Position numbers and translations under genes: made by a program
In this document: positions 35,976-47,692 of the stretch, one piece after another
Numbering within the stretch: position 1 is the stretch's first letter
How the letters are laid out: every line of letters begins with the position of its first letter
The notes under the pieces: generated by a model
What the model was told of the DNA's origin: nothing
The model's input: the letters and a program-made list of their open reading frames with translations, nothing else
Databases searched by the model: none
Assembly: GCA_951640195.1 (NCBI GenBank)
Contig: OX621163.1
Location: forward strand, 1,240,001-1,304,000
DNA: 64,000 nt
From: Porpolomopsis calyptriformis
Taxonomy: Eukaryota > Basidiomycota > Agaricomycetes > Agaricales > Hygrophoraceae
Direction: 5' to 3'

Positions 35976-36209
35976 ATGAATAGGGCAAGAATATGTACTT
36001 TCGTGTTGGTTTCGCTCGGAGGGCGAATAGCGACGCTAGTTTGGATATTGAACGTGGTGGCAGTCATCAAACTCCATATATCCACTCTTTAGGCAATCGT
36101 ACTACCTATCATTATTGCAGCAATCTATTGGCTTACGGTATCAGAAATGCATTGGGGACGAAAGGAATTCGATGCAAAGGCCCTTCATGTTGGAAAAGAA
36201 TTTGGTTGA
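35976..36209 (+). CDS. Possible small membrane protein
   Basis: Two hydrophobic segments in the same frame, separated by one TAG: VLVSLGGRIATLVWILNVVA and AIVLPIIIAAIYWLTVS, the second followed by MHWGRKEFDAKALHVGKEFG and a stop at 36207-36209. Removing a 39-nt GT-AG intron (36054-36092) would join them in frame. That intron is shorter than most here and I recognise no family, so this is only a candidate. It lies between FMP27 and DPB2 on the opposite strand. Confidence 0.22.
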
Positions 36210-36365
36210 CACCTGCTCCCTCCCGACTTGACTGCCAGCCAAGATTCATCTCAAACGGGACCGTTTTGCAAAAGAAAAAGGTATTCTGTAGCTTTGTTGA
36301 ACCAAATCATTCCTCCTCCATTTCCAGTACGCTACGAGAGTGGTCAACGTAACTCGCTTCTTAAT

Positions 36366-38525
36366 CTAGGCGGCCACATACCACTCCTCTGAGTTTATTT
36401 CCGAAGGCTTATACGCAGAGAACCCCAAAGACTTCCTGACAAAACTTCCTGGGTTGAAGACATGACATCCGGTATATGTTAGCTTATATTGGTTGCAGTG
36501 ATCGGCAAGTACAAGCTGTGAGACGAGTTAGGCGTGAAACAGACTTGAGAGATTAAATAAAATAACTCACAGCAGTTGGCAACGGATAGAGTCGAAGTGC
36601 ATGATCGTAGTCAGAGAGGGTTGACTGGATGCTAGTGGCCAAAGGAGTAAGGTGACTCTGATCAAGAATAGTTTGCACAAGCTGTCTCAGTCAAGATGTA
36701 TATTTTCAGCAGGCCTCTTCGAAAGACGAGTTCACAATTGCTCACAAATCTATGCAAATTGTCGCCTTTAACGTGGGGTTTAGAGCCAATAATGTTCCTC
36801 AACATTCTGGACAGGGTGTCTTGTCTGAAAATGACAATCTCCTGATTGAGCAATTTGATACGACATGGATTTGTCGCAAAGTGGACTTTGGGAATTTTAG
36901 TTTTTAGCCGAGACACAAATGTGGAAAGCAAAGGTCGCCGAGGGAGAATTGAGTTGACTGCGATGTCAAGCGGTCCAGGGACGAACACAAAATGAGTGCC
37001 GCGGGTGATTGAAGGATAAGAAGCTATCAAGTCGGCTAAGGCATCGAAGTTTTCTGGAATCGGGCACGATAGAAGGGTGGTGGCGCAGAATAGTTAAAAA
37101 TGTCGATACCTTGATACCCTTGAATTTCTCTGCCACTGCCATGGGCAATTGGACGACTGGAGAAGTTACCACAAAGAACAATGACTTTGGGGATGAAGTT
37201 GTTTTCGATGCAATTGTCGAACATCTTTTGTAATCCGCGAAGTGTGCGTGGATGATCTAGCCAGACATCTGAGAGAAAGAAGATGTGTAAATCTGGGAGC
37301 TCTTCTCGGATGCGGACGGCAAACTGAGTCTGGATCATTATCAATTTTAACACAGCGATAAGTAATGTGACAGAGACGCATACATCTTCAAGCAAGGTGG
37401 TGGATCCTCGACCAAGAAAGTCAATATGACCATATATCGACCTGCGAGAGTCAAAATCTCAAATTAGGATTTAAGGAATCGACGCGAACCTGGCAGTTTC
37501 GCGGCTTTCACATGGTGGTTGACCGATTGCTATAACCTCTAGCGTGCTTTCCTCCGTGTATTCACCTTCGACCAGCGCAAAACAACCTTCCGTGAATAGC
37601 CCTTCTCCTGGTTCATCCTGATAAACTCCAGCATTCGCTTGACAGGGGAACGAAAGACAAGTTTTAACTGACCAAGTGAGAGAAGTCTAATTCGACCTGT
37701 CCATCCAAGTCCTCGAGCGTAATTTTACCCTCTTTTGAGTGTGCAAGCATCCCCAAGAGAAGAAATCTTTCTCCGACACGACCAAGAAGTTGTTTTGTGG
37801 ATTTCAACTGTAAGAGTGAAAGATTGACTGAGATGGCTCAGGAAAGATCAGAAAATCGTACAGTCACCAATCCCTCTCGGTTGTGTGAAGGCAGTGTAGA
37901 CGGCACGAAATGCTCGTTTCGAAGAACACATTGCTTGATAATGTTGAGCCGGTTGCGAATCGCCAGCACGCGGGATTCAGCTGAGCCTGATATAGTCGGC
38001 GGAATGCCTTCCCTGGTGAGAGAACAGCCTTTTTCAATCCAGTCAAGAAATCGGAAGAGATTTTTAGACCAACCTTTCAAAGGACCCGCGTTCTTGAGAC
38101 CAGTGCCAGAGTGGCATCTCATAGGCACTAATAAAAAACAGATGATTGTCTGGGTCAATAAATTCTTTCTCATTTTCATCCGAACCGCCTCCTTGATCCT
38201 GAAGGGTTTCGTATACTCTTTGAAGGATGTCCAACGAGACTTTCATAAGTGCATCTGGCAGGGTGAACGTTATAGGACATCATTGGATGAAATTACAACG
38301 CTTACCATCCTGTTTGTTATACTCTTTGGCTAATGTCTCGACCGACGATTCGGTGTCTTCGTCCAGGATCTCATACTGATCCAAAAGGCGTTCGAGAAAC
38401 TGAAGCGCGTCTGGACCCAGAGAATGGCTGTACTTTCGAAATACCTGGTATTGATCAGGTTAATGTGTTTACTTCACCTGAGAGGATTATACCTTGATTA
38501 TGGTCCGTTGGCGAGGATCTGCCAT
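36366..38525 (-). CDS. DPB2: DNA polymerase epsilon subunit B
   Basis: About ten exons, roughly 545 residues. The start [11 protein letters not shown] is spliced to [20 protein letters not shown], the helical N-terminal domain of Dpb2. The calcineurin-like (inactive phosphoesterase) and OB part shows [68 protein letters not shown] and the C-terminal [12 protein letters not shown] block. Dpb2 is an essential subunit of the leading-strand replicase and links it to GINS. Two ACGCGA sites (38548-38553 and 38578-38583), variants of the MCB, lie just upstream of the start codon. Confidence 0.92.
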
Positions 38526-38712
38526 GAGTGCGCTAACCGCTTCTTCGACGCGATGGTCCTTCACGTGACTTAGCACTACGCGATCTCATTAAACAGCCAA
38601 AAATTGTTTCGACCGTGATCCTCAATACCTCAGAAGTGTATCGCAAGTTGGGGTGATCGCACTTCAATGGCATGGTACCAGGAGAAGTGTGTTACTAGAG
38701 CACAATAAGTAA

Positions 38713-39238
38713 TCACAGATAAATGCCACCCTCGCCGTCGTCATTGGCGATGGTCGAGACGTCAACGTGGTCAGGAGTACCGATTACCGTCAATGGCTCT
38801 ACCGGATGAGAAACCGATATAGAGTCTGCCATCAGATCACAATGACCTGAGACTCCCTTTCGCAGTAAGGCTAACTGGAGGATGACAATTCGTTCTTCTT
38901 GAGAAGCACTATGGTCGGGAAACGTAAAGATCAATACGCTTTTCGTATATTGGCAGAAAACATCCATTACATGACAGTTTTGTTCTCCTCGATAGCCTCT
39001 TCGATTTGTGGGTCCATAAGCGAAGCCGCTGCTACGTGCTCATGTAGCATGGCCTGAGTTCTTCGTAGGTGGTTGAGCGAGTTTCTGAGACGGCCAATTT
39101 CTGTAAATTAAAGAGCGATTCTTTTGTGACCGCGAATGTAAAGACATTTCACAACCAACCTTCGTTTATAACCGACACGTCGAATAAGGTCGCTTGCGCC
39201 AACGTGAAAGGCTGATTGTGCCGGGGCGTGAAGTCCAT
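38713..39238 (-). CDS. Small coiled-coil hypothetical protein
   Basis: Three exons, about 130 residues. The centre is a helical pair: EIGRLRNSLNHLRRTQAMLH and, after an intron, SQEERIVILQLALLRKGV, with IEEAIEENKTVI between. The tail is acidic and ends DDGEGGIYL. The pattern 'LR-RTQ ... EEN..VI-SQEERI..L' is found in a small fungal family whose name I cannot recall with certainty. No signal or membrane segment. It faces RPL6 across about 340 bp containing an AACCCTAACCCT box. Confidence 0.6.
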
Positions 39239-39332
39239 TATACAATTTGGATCACGAATTTCTCAACAGTGGATGTACTGCGTGAATGCTCATCGAGAAT
39301 CTGAGTTGACTGACTGAGGTTGTGGAGGTGAT

Positions 39333-39347
39333 AACCCTAACCCTTAG
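39333..39347. promoter_or_regulatory. AACCCTAACCCTTA box upstream of RPL6
   Basis: Two telomere-like AACCCT repeats, about 60 bp before the probable leader-intron donor. Tbf1/Rap1-type factors bind TTAGGG-like repeats in ribosomal-protein promoters of many fungi, so this is a likely RP-gene element. Confidence 0.5.
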
Positions 39348-39576
39348 GTGCTTATCGCAAGCACAACAACTCGACCATCTCATCCTCATCAACACCGACA
39401 CTCAAGGTGAGCTTTCACTCAGATATCTATCATCATCGTGGTCGTCTCCCAGGGGAGAAACAGGAGGCAAGGTGACCATGAAATGGGCATTTCTTGGGAA
39501 AGATTTGGTGGATTCATATTCATACTTTTGGATAACTCTGGGACTTTGCGTTGAAAGCTTATGATCTTCTCCAAAG

Positions 39577-40355
39577 ATGGCACGTTCCAAGGAACTTGTA
39601 CCAGGTATCGGACGCCTCTCTCGTTCACGGGTAGCTTCATGCAGAGGTCTCTACAAGGGTCCCAAGAAATCAGAAAAACCCGTCCACCCTGAAGTAGCCA
39701 CTCACAAGGAAGTAGTAGTGGGAGGCGAGAAAAATGGTGGCAAACGTCTCGTTCCACTGTCGAAAGCGCCAAGATTCTACCCAGCCGAGGACGTTCGTGT
39801 GCCTAAAAAGAGTCGTAAATCACCCAAACCGACACGACTCCGGCCGTCCATTACCCCAGGCACCATTTTGATCTTGTTGGCAGGACGATTCCGTGGAAAG
39901 AGAGTGGTCTTTTTGAAGCAACTTGAGAGCGGGTTACTGTTGGTGACAGGGCCGTTCAAGATCAATGGCGTGCCGTTGCGGCGGGTCAACCAGGCCTATG
40001 TTATCGCTACTTCCACCAAGGTCGACTTCCTCGGCGTGACGGTCTGTTTTTTTTTTTTTTTCGTCTCCCAATTGTTTGTCTCTCATACAGTGCGAGTGGA
40101 TAGATCGATGAAAAGATCAATGATGCCTACTTCGCAAAAACTACCCCGAAAAGCTCGCGTTCGGCTGAAGATGAGTTCTTCGAAGGGGGAAAACCCAAGC
40201 CGAAAGAAGCCATCCCTGAGGCCAAGTCCTCAGACCAGAAGGCTCTCGATAAGGCCATCATCGCCTCTATCAAGAAGACTGAGAACCTCGGCAAATACCT
40301 CAAGTCAACCTGGGGTTTGTCGAAGGGTCAATTCCCACATCAACTCGTGTTCTAA
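39577..40355 (+). CDS. RPL6: 60S ribosomal protein L6 (eL6)
   Basis: Two coding exons. [70 protein letters not shown] and [17 protein letters not shown] are eL6 hallmarks; after the intron, [12 protein letters not shown] and [18 protein letters not shown] complete the C-terminus. The acceptor in use must be the AG at 40100-40101, not the earlier CAG, because only that keeps frame. A leader intron (donor GTGAGC at 39407, acceptor AAAG just before the ATG) is likely, as is common in ribosomal-protein genes. About 235 residues, normal length. Confidence 0.95.
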
Positions 40356-40520
40356 GGTTTGAGGAACGACGATGGAGGTCTGAAACGATGGAGATATCCC
40401 CTTGAGCCAGGAGTTATGATATACTGCATGAATGTAATTCTACATAGCTCCTGTACTTATCGTGGACTTGAAGCGTTTGAGCGATGTCTTTGCGGTGGCG
40501 GTTGCTTGATTGGAACGCTA

Positions 40521-41596
40521 ATGCTCCTCACCCGTCTTCCATCTCGTTTTCATATTGCCCGCAATGCCAGCACTCGTAGGAACTATATCACTTTGCAAAA
40601 ACTCGCCGAAGAATTCCTGGACCTCGCTGTTGCGCTGCCGCTACCTTCTTCACTGCCTCCATACTCCACCACAATAATCCTTGTTACTGTGTTTTCGCGA
40701 TTGGTGTTCACATTGCCAGTTTCGATATGGGTGCGTTCGCTGTTGATATAGGGATAACCGCCAAATTGCTTTACGCAGGCTAAAAAACGGGAATGGAGAA
40801 CGAGAGAAATCGTCATGCCTCAACTCGAGGCATTGAAGCCCTTATTGGCCCAGGGCGTTTTGCGAGAAATGCAGAGGGTAAGAGTGACTGGAACGAAGGC
40901 GGATATCAAAGCCGCGCATGCAAAACGACTCAAGCAACTGGTGCCTCCCTTGCCTGTGCCGTATTGTCCACGCTGACACCCGGCGCACATTTAGTTGACG
41001 GTTCGTCGAGACCAATTGTTGAAGGAGCATCGCTGCCGGCCACTTCCTACTATACTAGCTCCCGTGTTGACCCAGCTTCCGGTTTTCGTCCTCACCACTG
41101 CCGTTCTTGCAAAATTGACCCATCCCCCTACTCCCTTCGACTCCGAGTCGTTCCTGACCCTGACAACGTTGGCTCATGCAGATCCAACAACGACACTGCC
41201 CGTGGTTCTCGGCATCGTTACGATGGCAAACGTGGAGTCAGCCCGTTGGTTGATGCCCGAGGAAGAGCGGGAGCGAGAGAAAAAAGTCAGCCAGTGGAGT
41301 GCAGAAAAGCGCGCTCAAGGACATCTCGTTGTTGAGCCCAAAAAGAATGTGCAGTCGGCCCTGAGACTTCTCTCTGTGGGACGCATTCTTCTCGGGGCTT
41401 TAGTACCTGGCGTACGTATGTCTTCCGCTCACACCGACCCTCTCGAATTTACGGTTGCAACTAGAGTATCGTGCTCTACTGGGTTACCTCCGCGACGTTC
41501 GGCCTGATTCAAACCTGGCTGTTTGATTGGTGGGAATTACGCAGAAAGCGCAAGTTATTACTTCAACCCACAACTTCCCTCAAGTCTCGAACGTGA
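40521..41596 (+). CDS. COX18: Cox18 mitochondrial inner-membrane insertase (Oxa1/YidC family)
   Basis: Four or five exons. The start MLLTRLPSRFHIARNASTRR is a mitochondrial presequence. Membrane segment TIILVTVFSRLVFTLPVSIW is followed by KKREWRTREIVMPQLEAL (matrix loop), LPTILAPVLTQLPVFVLTTA, VLGIVTMANVESARW and a final hydrophobic region (SIVLYWVTSATFGLIQTWLF). This order is that of Oxa1/YidC proteins; size and the LLKEH...RPLP stretch fit Cox18, which exports the Cox2 C-terminal domain. An Oxa1 paralogue is the alternative. The TGA at 41594-41596 overlaps a GTGAGT, so a further exon cannot be excluded. Confidence 0.82.
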
Positions 41597-42141
41597 GTCT
41601 ATTTGGGTGGTCATCCTATATCCCAGTGGGTGCCAACAGACAGCGTGAGTGAACTTGCCATAATAATGTTGTGGAATGACAATAAACGTGGTCATGAGGG
41701 AACCCATTTCCATTGGAATTGTTGGGCACCCTGTGAATCTTCCTTGATCTAATATGACCGCTAATAGGATCTTCTGTCTATCATACTCTAAGCTGACGCA
41801 ATGTATACTTGTTTTGTAGGACCCGTGGAGATTCCGTACCTACACATGGTAGAGATGATCGCGATCTACAATCTAGTTGACCAGACAGTACGTCGAATGA
41901 CTTGCCTTCGACATTGAACATACGGCTGGATTTGATTGAAATTTAATAAATGCCATCCTGCGTCTATATGGACTGTCATTATCTCCGCGTCCTTGAACTT
42001 ACCCTTCTTGCAATTTAACCGAGAAAGCCTGAACGAAGACTCGAAAACATTGGTTAGCCTACATATCCAAAAACAGACTGGTATTTTTTTTTACAGTACA
42101 TGTACATCGACAAGAAACAGATCGTAGAATAATGGGTCGAA
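41597..42141. other. Convergent intergenic region
   Basis: Between the 3' ends of COX18 and the CENP-A gene. No ORF, RNA gene or repeat that I can support. Confidence 0.5.
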
Positions 42142-42870
<729 letters not shown>

Positions 42871-42936
42871 GAAAGAACAACAGAGAAACCAGACCGGCAA
42901 AGGCCGGATAAGTCCCTTACGCTATGCGGTAATAAC

Positions 42937-43054
42937 CGTGTACAGCCGAACGCTTACATCATGTACAGCGGGCACATCATATCGTGTACAGCCCATCCAT
43001 TTCAGTAATAACGGTTCAGGCGAACCATCAGTAATAATGGTTCGGGCAAACCAT
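42937..43054. repeat. Short tandem repeats and TGTACA palindromes
   Basis: Two adjacent 26-bp copies (43003-43028 and 43029-43054) starting CAGTAATAA and differing at three transition sites, preceded by three TGTACAGC words. They sit just outside the KDZ-class locus and could be subterminal repeats of a DNA transposon, but no matching set was seen on the far side. Confidence 0.6.
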
Positions 43055-43155
43055 TCCCAAAATTATATGGTATGCCTCAACTATATACTATCGTGTAAAT
43101 TACAGCCGTTCCGAAAATGTAAATAGTATAAAAGCTCGATAGGACACCAATATGC

Positions 43156-44300
43156 TTACTCCCCTAGCCCAAGCCTTGACTTATACTGTGCAATTAATGC
43201 ATCTTTCTGATCCATCTCGGCCTTCTGTTGCGCTAGCGCTTGGCGCACCGCTCGTGCCTCAGCATCAGCGGCTTCCGCTGTTTTCCTAGCCTGTGCCAAG
43301 GCCTTGCCCAACTCAAGAGCTTCCTTTTGTCTTGCGTTGACTAATCCGTTGATCAAAACATTGAATTGGTTGATGAGCTGTTGTGTGTCAGCTTTAGCCT
43401 CCCGCCGAAGGCGAGGTGATGTGTAGTGGATAAACTGGCCAGTTGCATTGGGTTGCTGTGCAGCAACAAAAAGCCAGCAATTTGTTTCGAGACTGACACG
43501 TTCAGCCTGATGTAAGAGTGTCAATTGATCATGCATAGATGGTATCAAAAAATTTACCCAGATCACAATATCCTCCATACAACGAGCAAAACAATGCACT
43601 GCTTTATTTGAGTCGGTCTCAGGTGGGCGTACTGGCTTGCTTCTAAGGACAGCTGAGGATAGTCAGCGAACGGTGTGAGAGGAAAATAGAGTTGACGACT
43701 CACTCCATTGATCGTTTCCACGTTTGGCGCCTTCAACGAGGCCGTGAAGCTGGTTATGATTCGTAATTCGAACACGGTTTTTTTTGTCAGGTGGGCTACT
43801 CTGAGGAGTTGAACAGAAGGTTGGAGATGGGTCGATGTTGGGAACCTTGGGCAAATTGTGATCATTGAGATTCATTTGAGCCAAAAATGAAAGAAGTAAA
43901 ACTCACTGTTGATACTACCATTGATACTACTGTTGAGGCACCTAATGGAGTCTCTGTGCATGATCGCTCCGGATCTTGGGTCTCTTCAAGAGTGTACTGC
44001 GAGAGAGACGGCGTCAGAACTTGATCAAGGCTGTATACTACAGTTTTCCCAATACATACCGCATCCGAGTTGCTGTTTTCCCATCCAAAAACCGGATTTG
44101 AGATCTCTTCCTGGACATTAGGACCATCAGTTGTAGTGTTTGCCTGCAATGTGATCAGCTGTGAGTCTGTTCCAAAAAAATGTTCCACATACCGACAACA
44201 GGTATTTTCTCCCTGTTTTTGTGTGTTCGCATTGCGTCCTCAGAGGATTTCTGGGGCATTTCCTACAATGACGAGAGCGGTGGTGGCGAGCAGGGCCCAT
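43156..44300 (-). CDS. Hypothetical protein at KDZ locus, Cys-rich N-terminus and coiled coil
   Basis: About five exons. The proposed start at 44300 gives MGPARHHRSRHCRKCPRNPL, then RTQCEH, a small C-x2-C...C-x-H cluster; the frame continues through DGPNVQEEISNPVFGWENS and KNRVRITNHNQLHGLVEGAK, then a block with WVNFLIPSMHDQLTLLHQAE. It ends in a long Ala/Glu-rich coiled coil. I recognise no enzyme domain. It is divergent from the KDZ-like gene with 183 bp between starts, so the two are likely co-regulated or mobilised together. A role in the transposon is inferred from position only. Confidence 0.55.
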
Positions 44301-44482
44301 TATTTCATGAGTTTGAAAGGTAAAAGACGAGAGAGAGAAAAAATAGCTACAAGTTTGTTTGGTTTGTTGATATCGAATGGTTTAATTTTACCGTCCGTGA
44401 GGTTGCAGATGGTGGAGAAATACCAAAGTGACTAGCGTCCGACATGTGTCCCAATATAGAAGTCCGGAAGTAGGTCACCTCA

Positions 44483-47400
44483 ATGTCGGGCGAGTCACCT
44501 GGTTCCCCCCTCGAGGCCATCCTGCTTGATTCACCACCAGTTTCGCCAGCGTCACTCTCTGTTGCCGTAGATTACTCACCCCTCTTTCCATCTGCCTCGA
44601 ACCCTACCACTCTTACTCCTGCGAGACACCCAAGGAGAAGACGGGCTCAGGATTCTCCACGGTGCAAACGTTCTTGCAGAAGGGTGCTTGAAGATCTAGA
44701 GTCCCAGCCAGAGAATTCAGACTGGACTTCGGAAGCAGTATTTGATACCTTAGGCTACACTTCAAGAGCTCCTTCCCCCTCTCCAATCCTGACTGCTACG
44801 CGGACGGGAGACCAAGATTATGAGAGATACGTGAATCTTGTTCTTGCCGATTGTCTCCCTTTCTACCAGATTTCATCAACTGTCTATGTTGTACAAGGAT
44901 GGGATCAAAAGAATAACAAGCCTACAGTGCGCCCTCTTATTGACTTCAGATGGACAGATTGCTGAGTCTGTTGTAGAAATATTGGCATCACTTGCAACGC
45001 AAACTGATTGGAGAAGAATGGGTGGTTGCCTGTTTTTGCCCAACTGGTACAACTGGTCTCTGTGTTCACATGCGTTTTGCCTGAGATCATGGGGAGGAGC
45101 AATTTTCAGACGACGACTCACAGCTTAATGGTACCTTTTCCATCTGAATCACACATTCACTTACTTGATCTTTTTCAGGGGACACTGATGAATTCATTCT
45201 TTTCTCACGCCAAGCCAGTGATGAAGACGTTTACCTCAATCTCTTCTCAATCACATATGAAGGTCAAACGTCTGTAAAGAATCGTGCCGTTGTTTCACAC
45301 CTTGGAAACAATACTGGGTCAGGGAAATGGGTATGTCAGAAAGACCGGGGCGATATCTGTGGGCACATCATGAAAGTGAGACATGGATTGCAGAAGCTAG
45401 TGCAGGCGGATCCTACAGCAAGGGATGAAATGGCACACGATAACGTGGCTGCCCTAGGTGAGTTGAATCTCTGTATCGACGGTCACTCCACTTACAATAA
45501 TTTTGAAGTCCCCCGCATCCGAGCAGCTACGACTCGTGGCGAAAAAGCAGTATCATACCTGCCTATACATCCACCCATCTGGGCATCCCTCCCTGGCGAC
45601 CCCAAGCTCTATTCACGGCCAACGCCCCTGCAGACCCCCCCCGATAATCTTCACCTCGATGACAAGTCATCCTGCTTATGTTCCTTACCACACACCCTGT
45701 ATTCTCCCTTTCTTGTGACAGAAGAACGTAGCTGCATAATCTACATGACTACCCAAGCCAAATCAGTGAAGATTCAACTGCAACCGTGCCCAACATGTTC
45801 GCGTAAGGCTCGCTGATTCATTGGCCCAGATCCCCATGACCAAGCTCTCTTCAATTTCAACAATCAAATCGTTTTTGCGCACAATCTTCTTGATGAATAC
45901 ACCAGCGCTTTTACAACTTCCGAGATGCCATTCGCTGCCTGGGTTATCACTGTGTCTCGCTGATATGAAGTCCACAAGTCCAGCATGCCATTCATCACTG
46001 AAAAGATGTTTCGAAGCGTGTGGTTCTCTTACACTCAACTGCAAATCCTAGACACTGATATGTATTGTCCCAAATGTGGGCCTGATCCACAAGACACCAT
46101 CTAGGATGGTGTCACCCTTGCGTTTAGCCAGAAACATCAGCTGCCATCACTACGTCCCCCAACTACGCCACATGAGACTTCTCTGCAGAGACAGGATGTA
46201 TGATACTGTGGTGGGCAGCAGTTAATACCTCAAGTACAGATTCGCAAGGCCATTCGTTTCATTGTTCAAGGCCGCTCTCTTGTGGTGAACTCAGATGATC
46301 ATTGGTCAGATGAAGAAGATGAGAACTGTAGCCAACGAACAAATAAAGCGAAGCAAGAATTGATGTCCTGTGTCGAAGCAATCCCAGACATCTGCTCAAA
46401 ACTCAATGCAGTCAATGAGTCTTTGAGTGTGCTATTCACCGAATGTTATGGCGTAGCAGTATTGCTTGCAGGAAAGGAGCCCCCAGCGGTTTACAAGCGA
46501 CTCTTTGTTCAGGTGAGCCAGTAAATTCATAGGATTTGATCATGCGATCTCACACCCAAATAGCTCGCCGCTGAAGAATCTGTGCTTCAGTTGGCCAATC
46601 GACCAGCATTGCAAGCACTCTCTTTGTTCATCTCCCAGCCGACATCTTTCAATGCGTCCCGTCTCGTTGGCATTCCATGTATCTATGATGTACTCGAGTA
46701 CCACAAGTCCCAACAAGAAACCTACCCGAATCACGTTCTAGCACTATGCCAATGGATATACAGTAGAGGGCAAGGGGCCCTCGATGGCCTAATTATGCAC
46801 CCGGCTCCACCGATTGATCCCCATGCAAACCAGGCTGTTCTCAGTTGGCAAGAGGTAAGACGCAAGCTTTGTTGCAATGACCGCCTCTGACTTTATTGAG
46901 ATCAGACCGGATGCTTCTACACCAAACCTCAAGTCCGACATCGTCCTAAATATCCTTACCTTGCAAATGACATGTCTAAGGAACCGAGTGGTCGACGAGG
47001 GGCCAAATGCTCCAAGTACTATGCACGATATGGTGAGCAGCACCTCACAGGAGGTATCATGTGTGTATGGTGCACACACTCCGTGTGCTATGGGTTTCAC
47101 TGCATCCCCAAGGCTGAGGGCCGAAACGATGTATTTTCCGCCATGATCACTCGGTGGGCCAAAGCCCCGCGCACCGTTGTCTACGATTTTGCATGTGCAT
47201 TGGGCCCATACTGCATGACCCGAGAACCAGATTTCTTTGCCGACACCTCCTTCCTCGTTGACGCCTTCCATGCCAAGGGTCATACTAGGTGTTCCCCAGC
47301 AGCGTTCCTTTCCACGTATGCTAACACTGACCCCCGCCTAGCTCGCATCAATTCCAGCACTGTGGAGTGCGGCAATGGGGGACTGCACCAGATCAGAAAA

Positions 47401-47541
47401 TCCGTCAGTTACATGTCTCAGGATCGCGCCATCAAGTATACTAAGGTTTTTCTTTCTGTCTGGAACCGATCTCGTATTCAGAAATTACTACAGCTGGAGA
47501 CAAGGGGAGGGGTAAATAAGGGTATTCTAGAACTACCCTAG
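44483..47541 (+). pseudogene. KDZ-class (Dileera/HMGXB3-like) transposase, decayed
   Basis: Multi-exon gene. The N-terminus is Ser/Pro-rich; a Cys/His block (GKWVCQKDRGDICGHIMKVR) and CPTC and CPKC pairs resemble the CxC cysteine clusters that accompany Kyakuja-Dileera-Zisupton transposases. The last part looks like the catalytic domain: GGIMCVWCTHSVCYGFHCIP, VVYDFACALGPYC, FLVDAFHAKGHTRCS and NSSTVECGNGGLHQIRKSVS, with candidate D, D and E residues. Three in-frame stops interrupt one otherwise continuous frame at 45814 (TGA), 46102 (TAG) and 46201 (TGA), all explicable by single transitions. The host family assignment is by pattern and moderate; that the locus is inactive is clear. Confidence 0.6.
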
Positions 47542-47692
47542 CTTATCTATACCAACAATGAAACTGTTCCGATCATTTGTATGGGCTGACAATCGAGATT
47601 CGAGTGTTGAAATCCCTGTTTAGATCATTGATGAGATGTCAGGTGATAATAAATAGAACATACGTACCAAGAATGCTCATCGTCCTCAATCC

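Noticed and set aside
40061..40101. The first acceptor (CAG at about 40,090) of the RPL6 intron
   Set aside because: It breaks the frame; the next AG 13 bp further restores the conserved I-D-E-K block.
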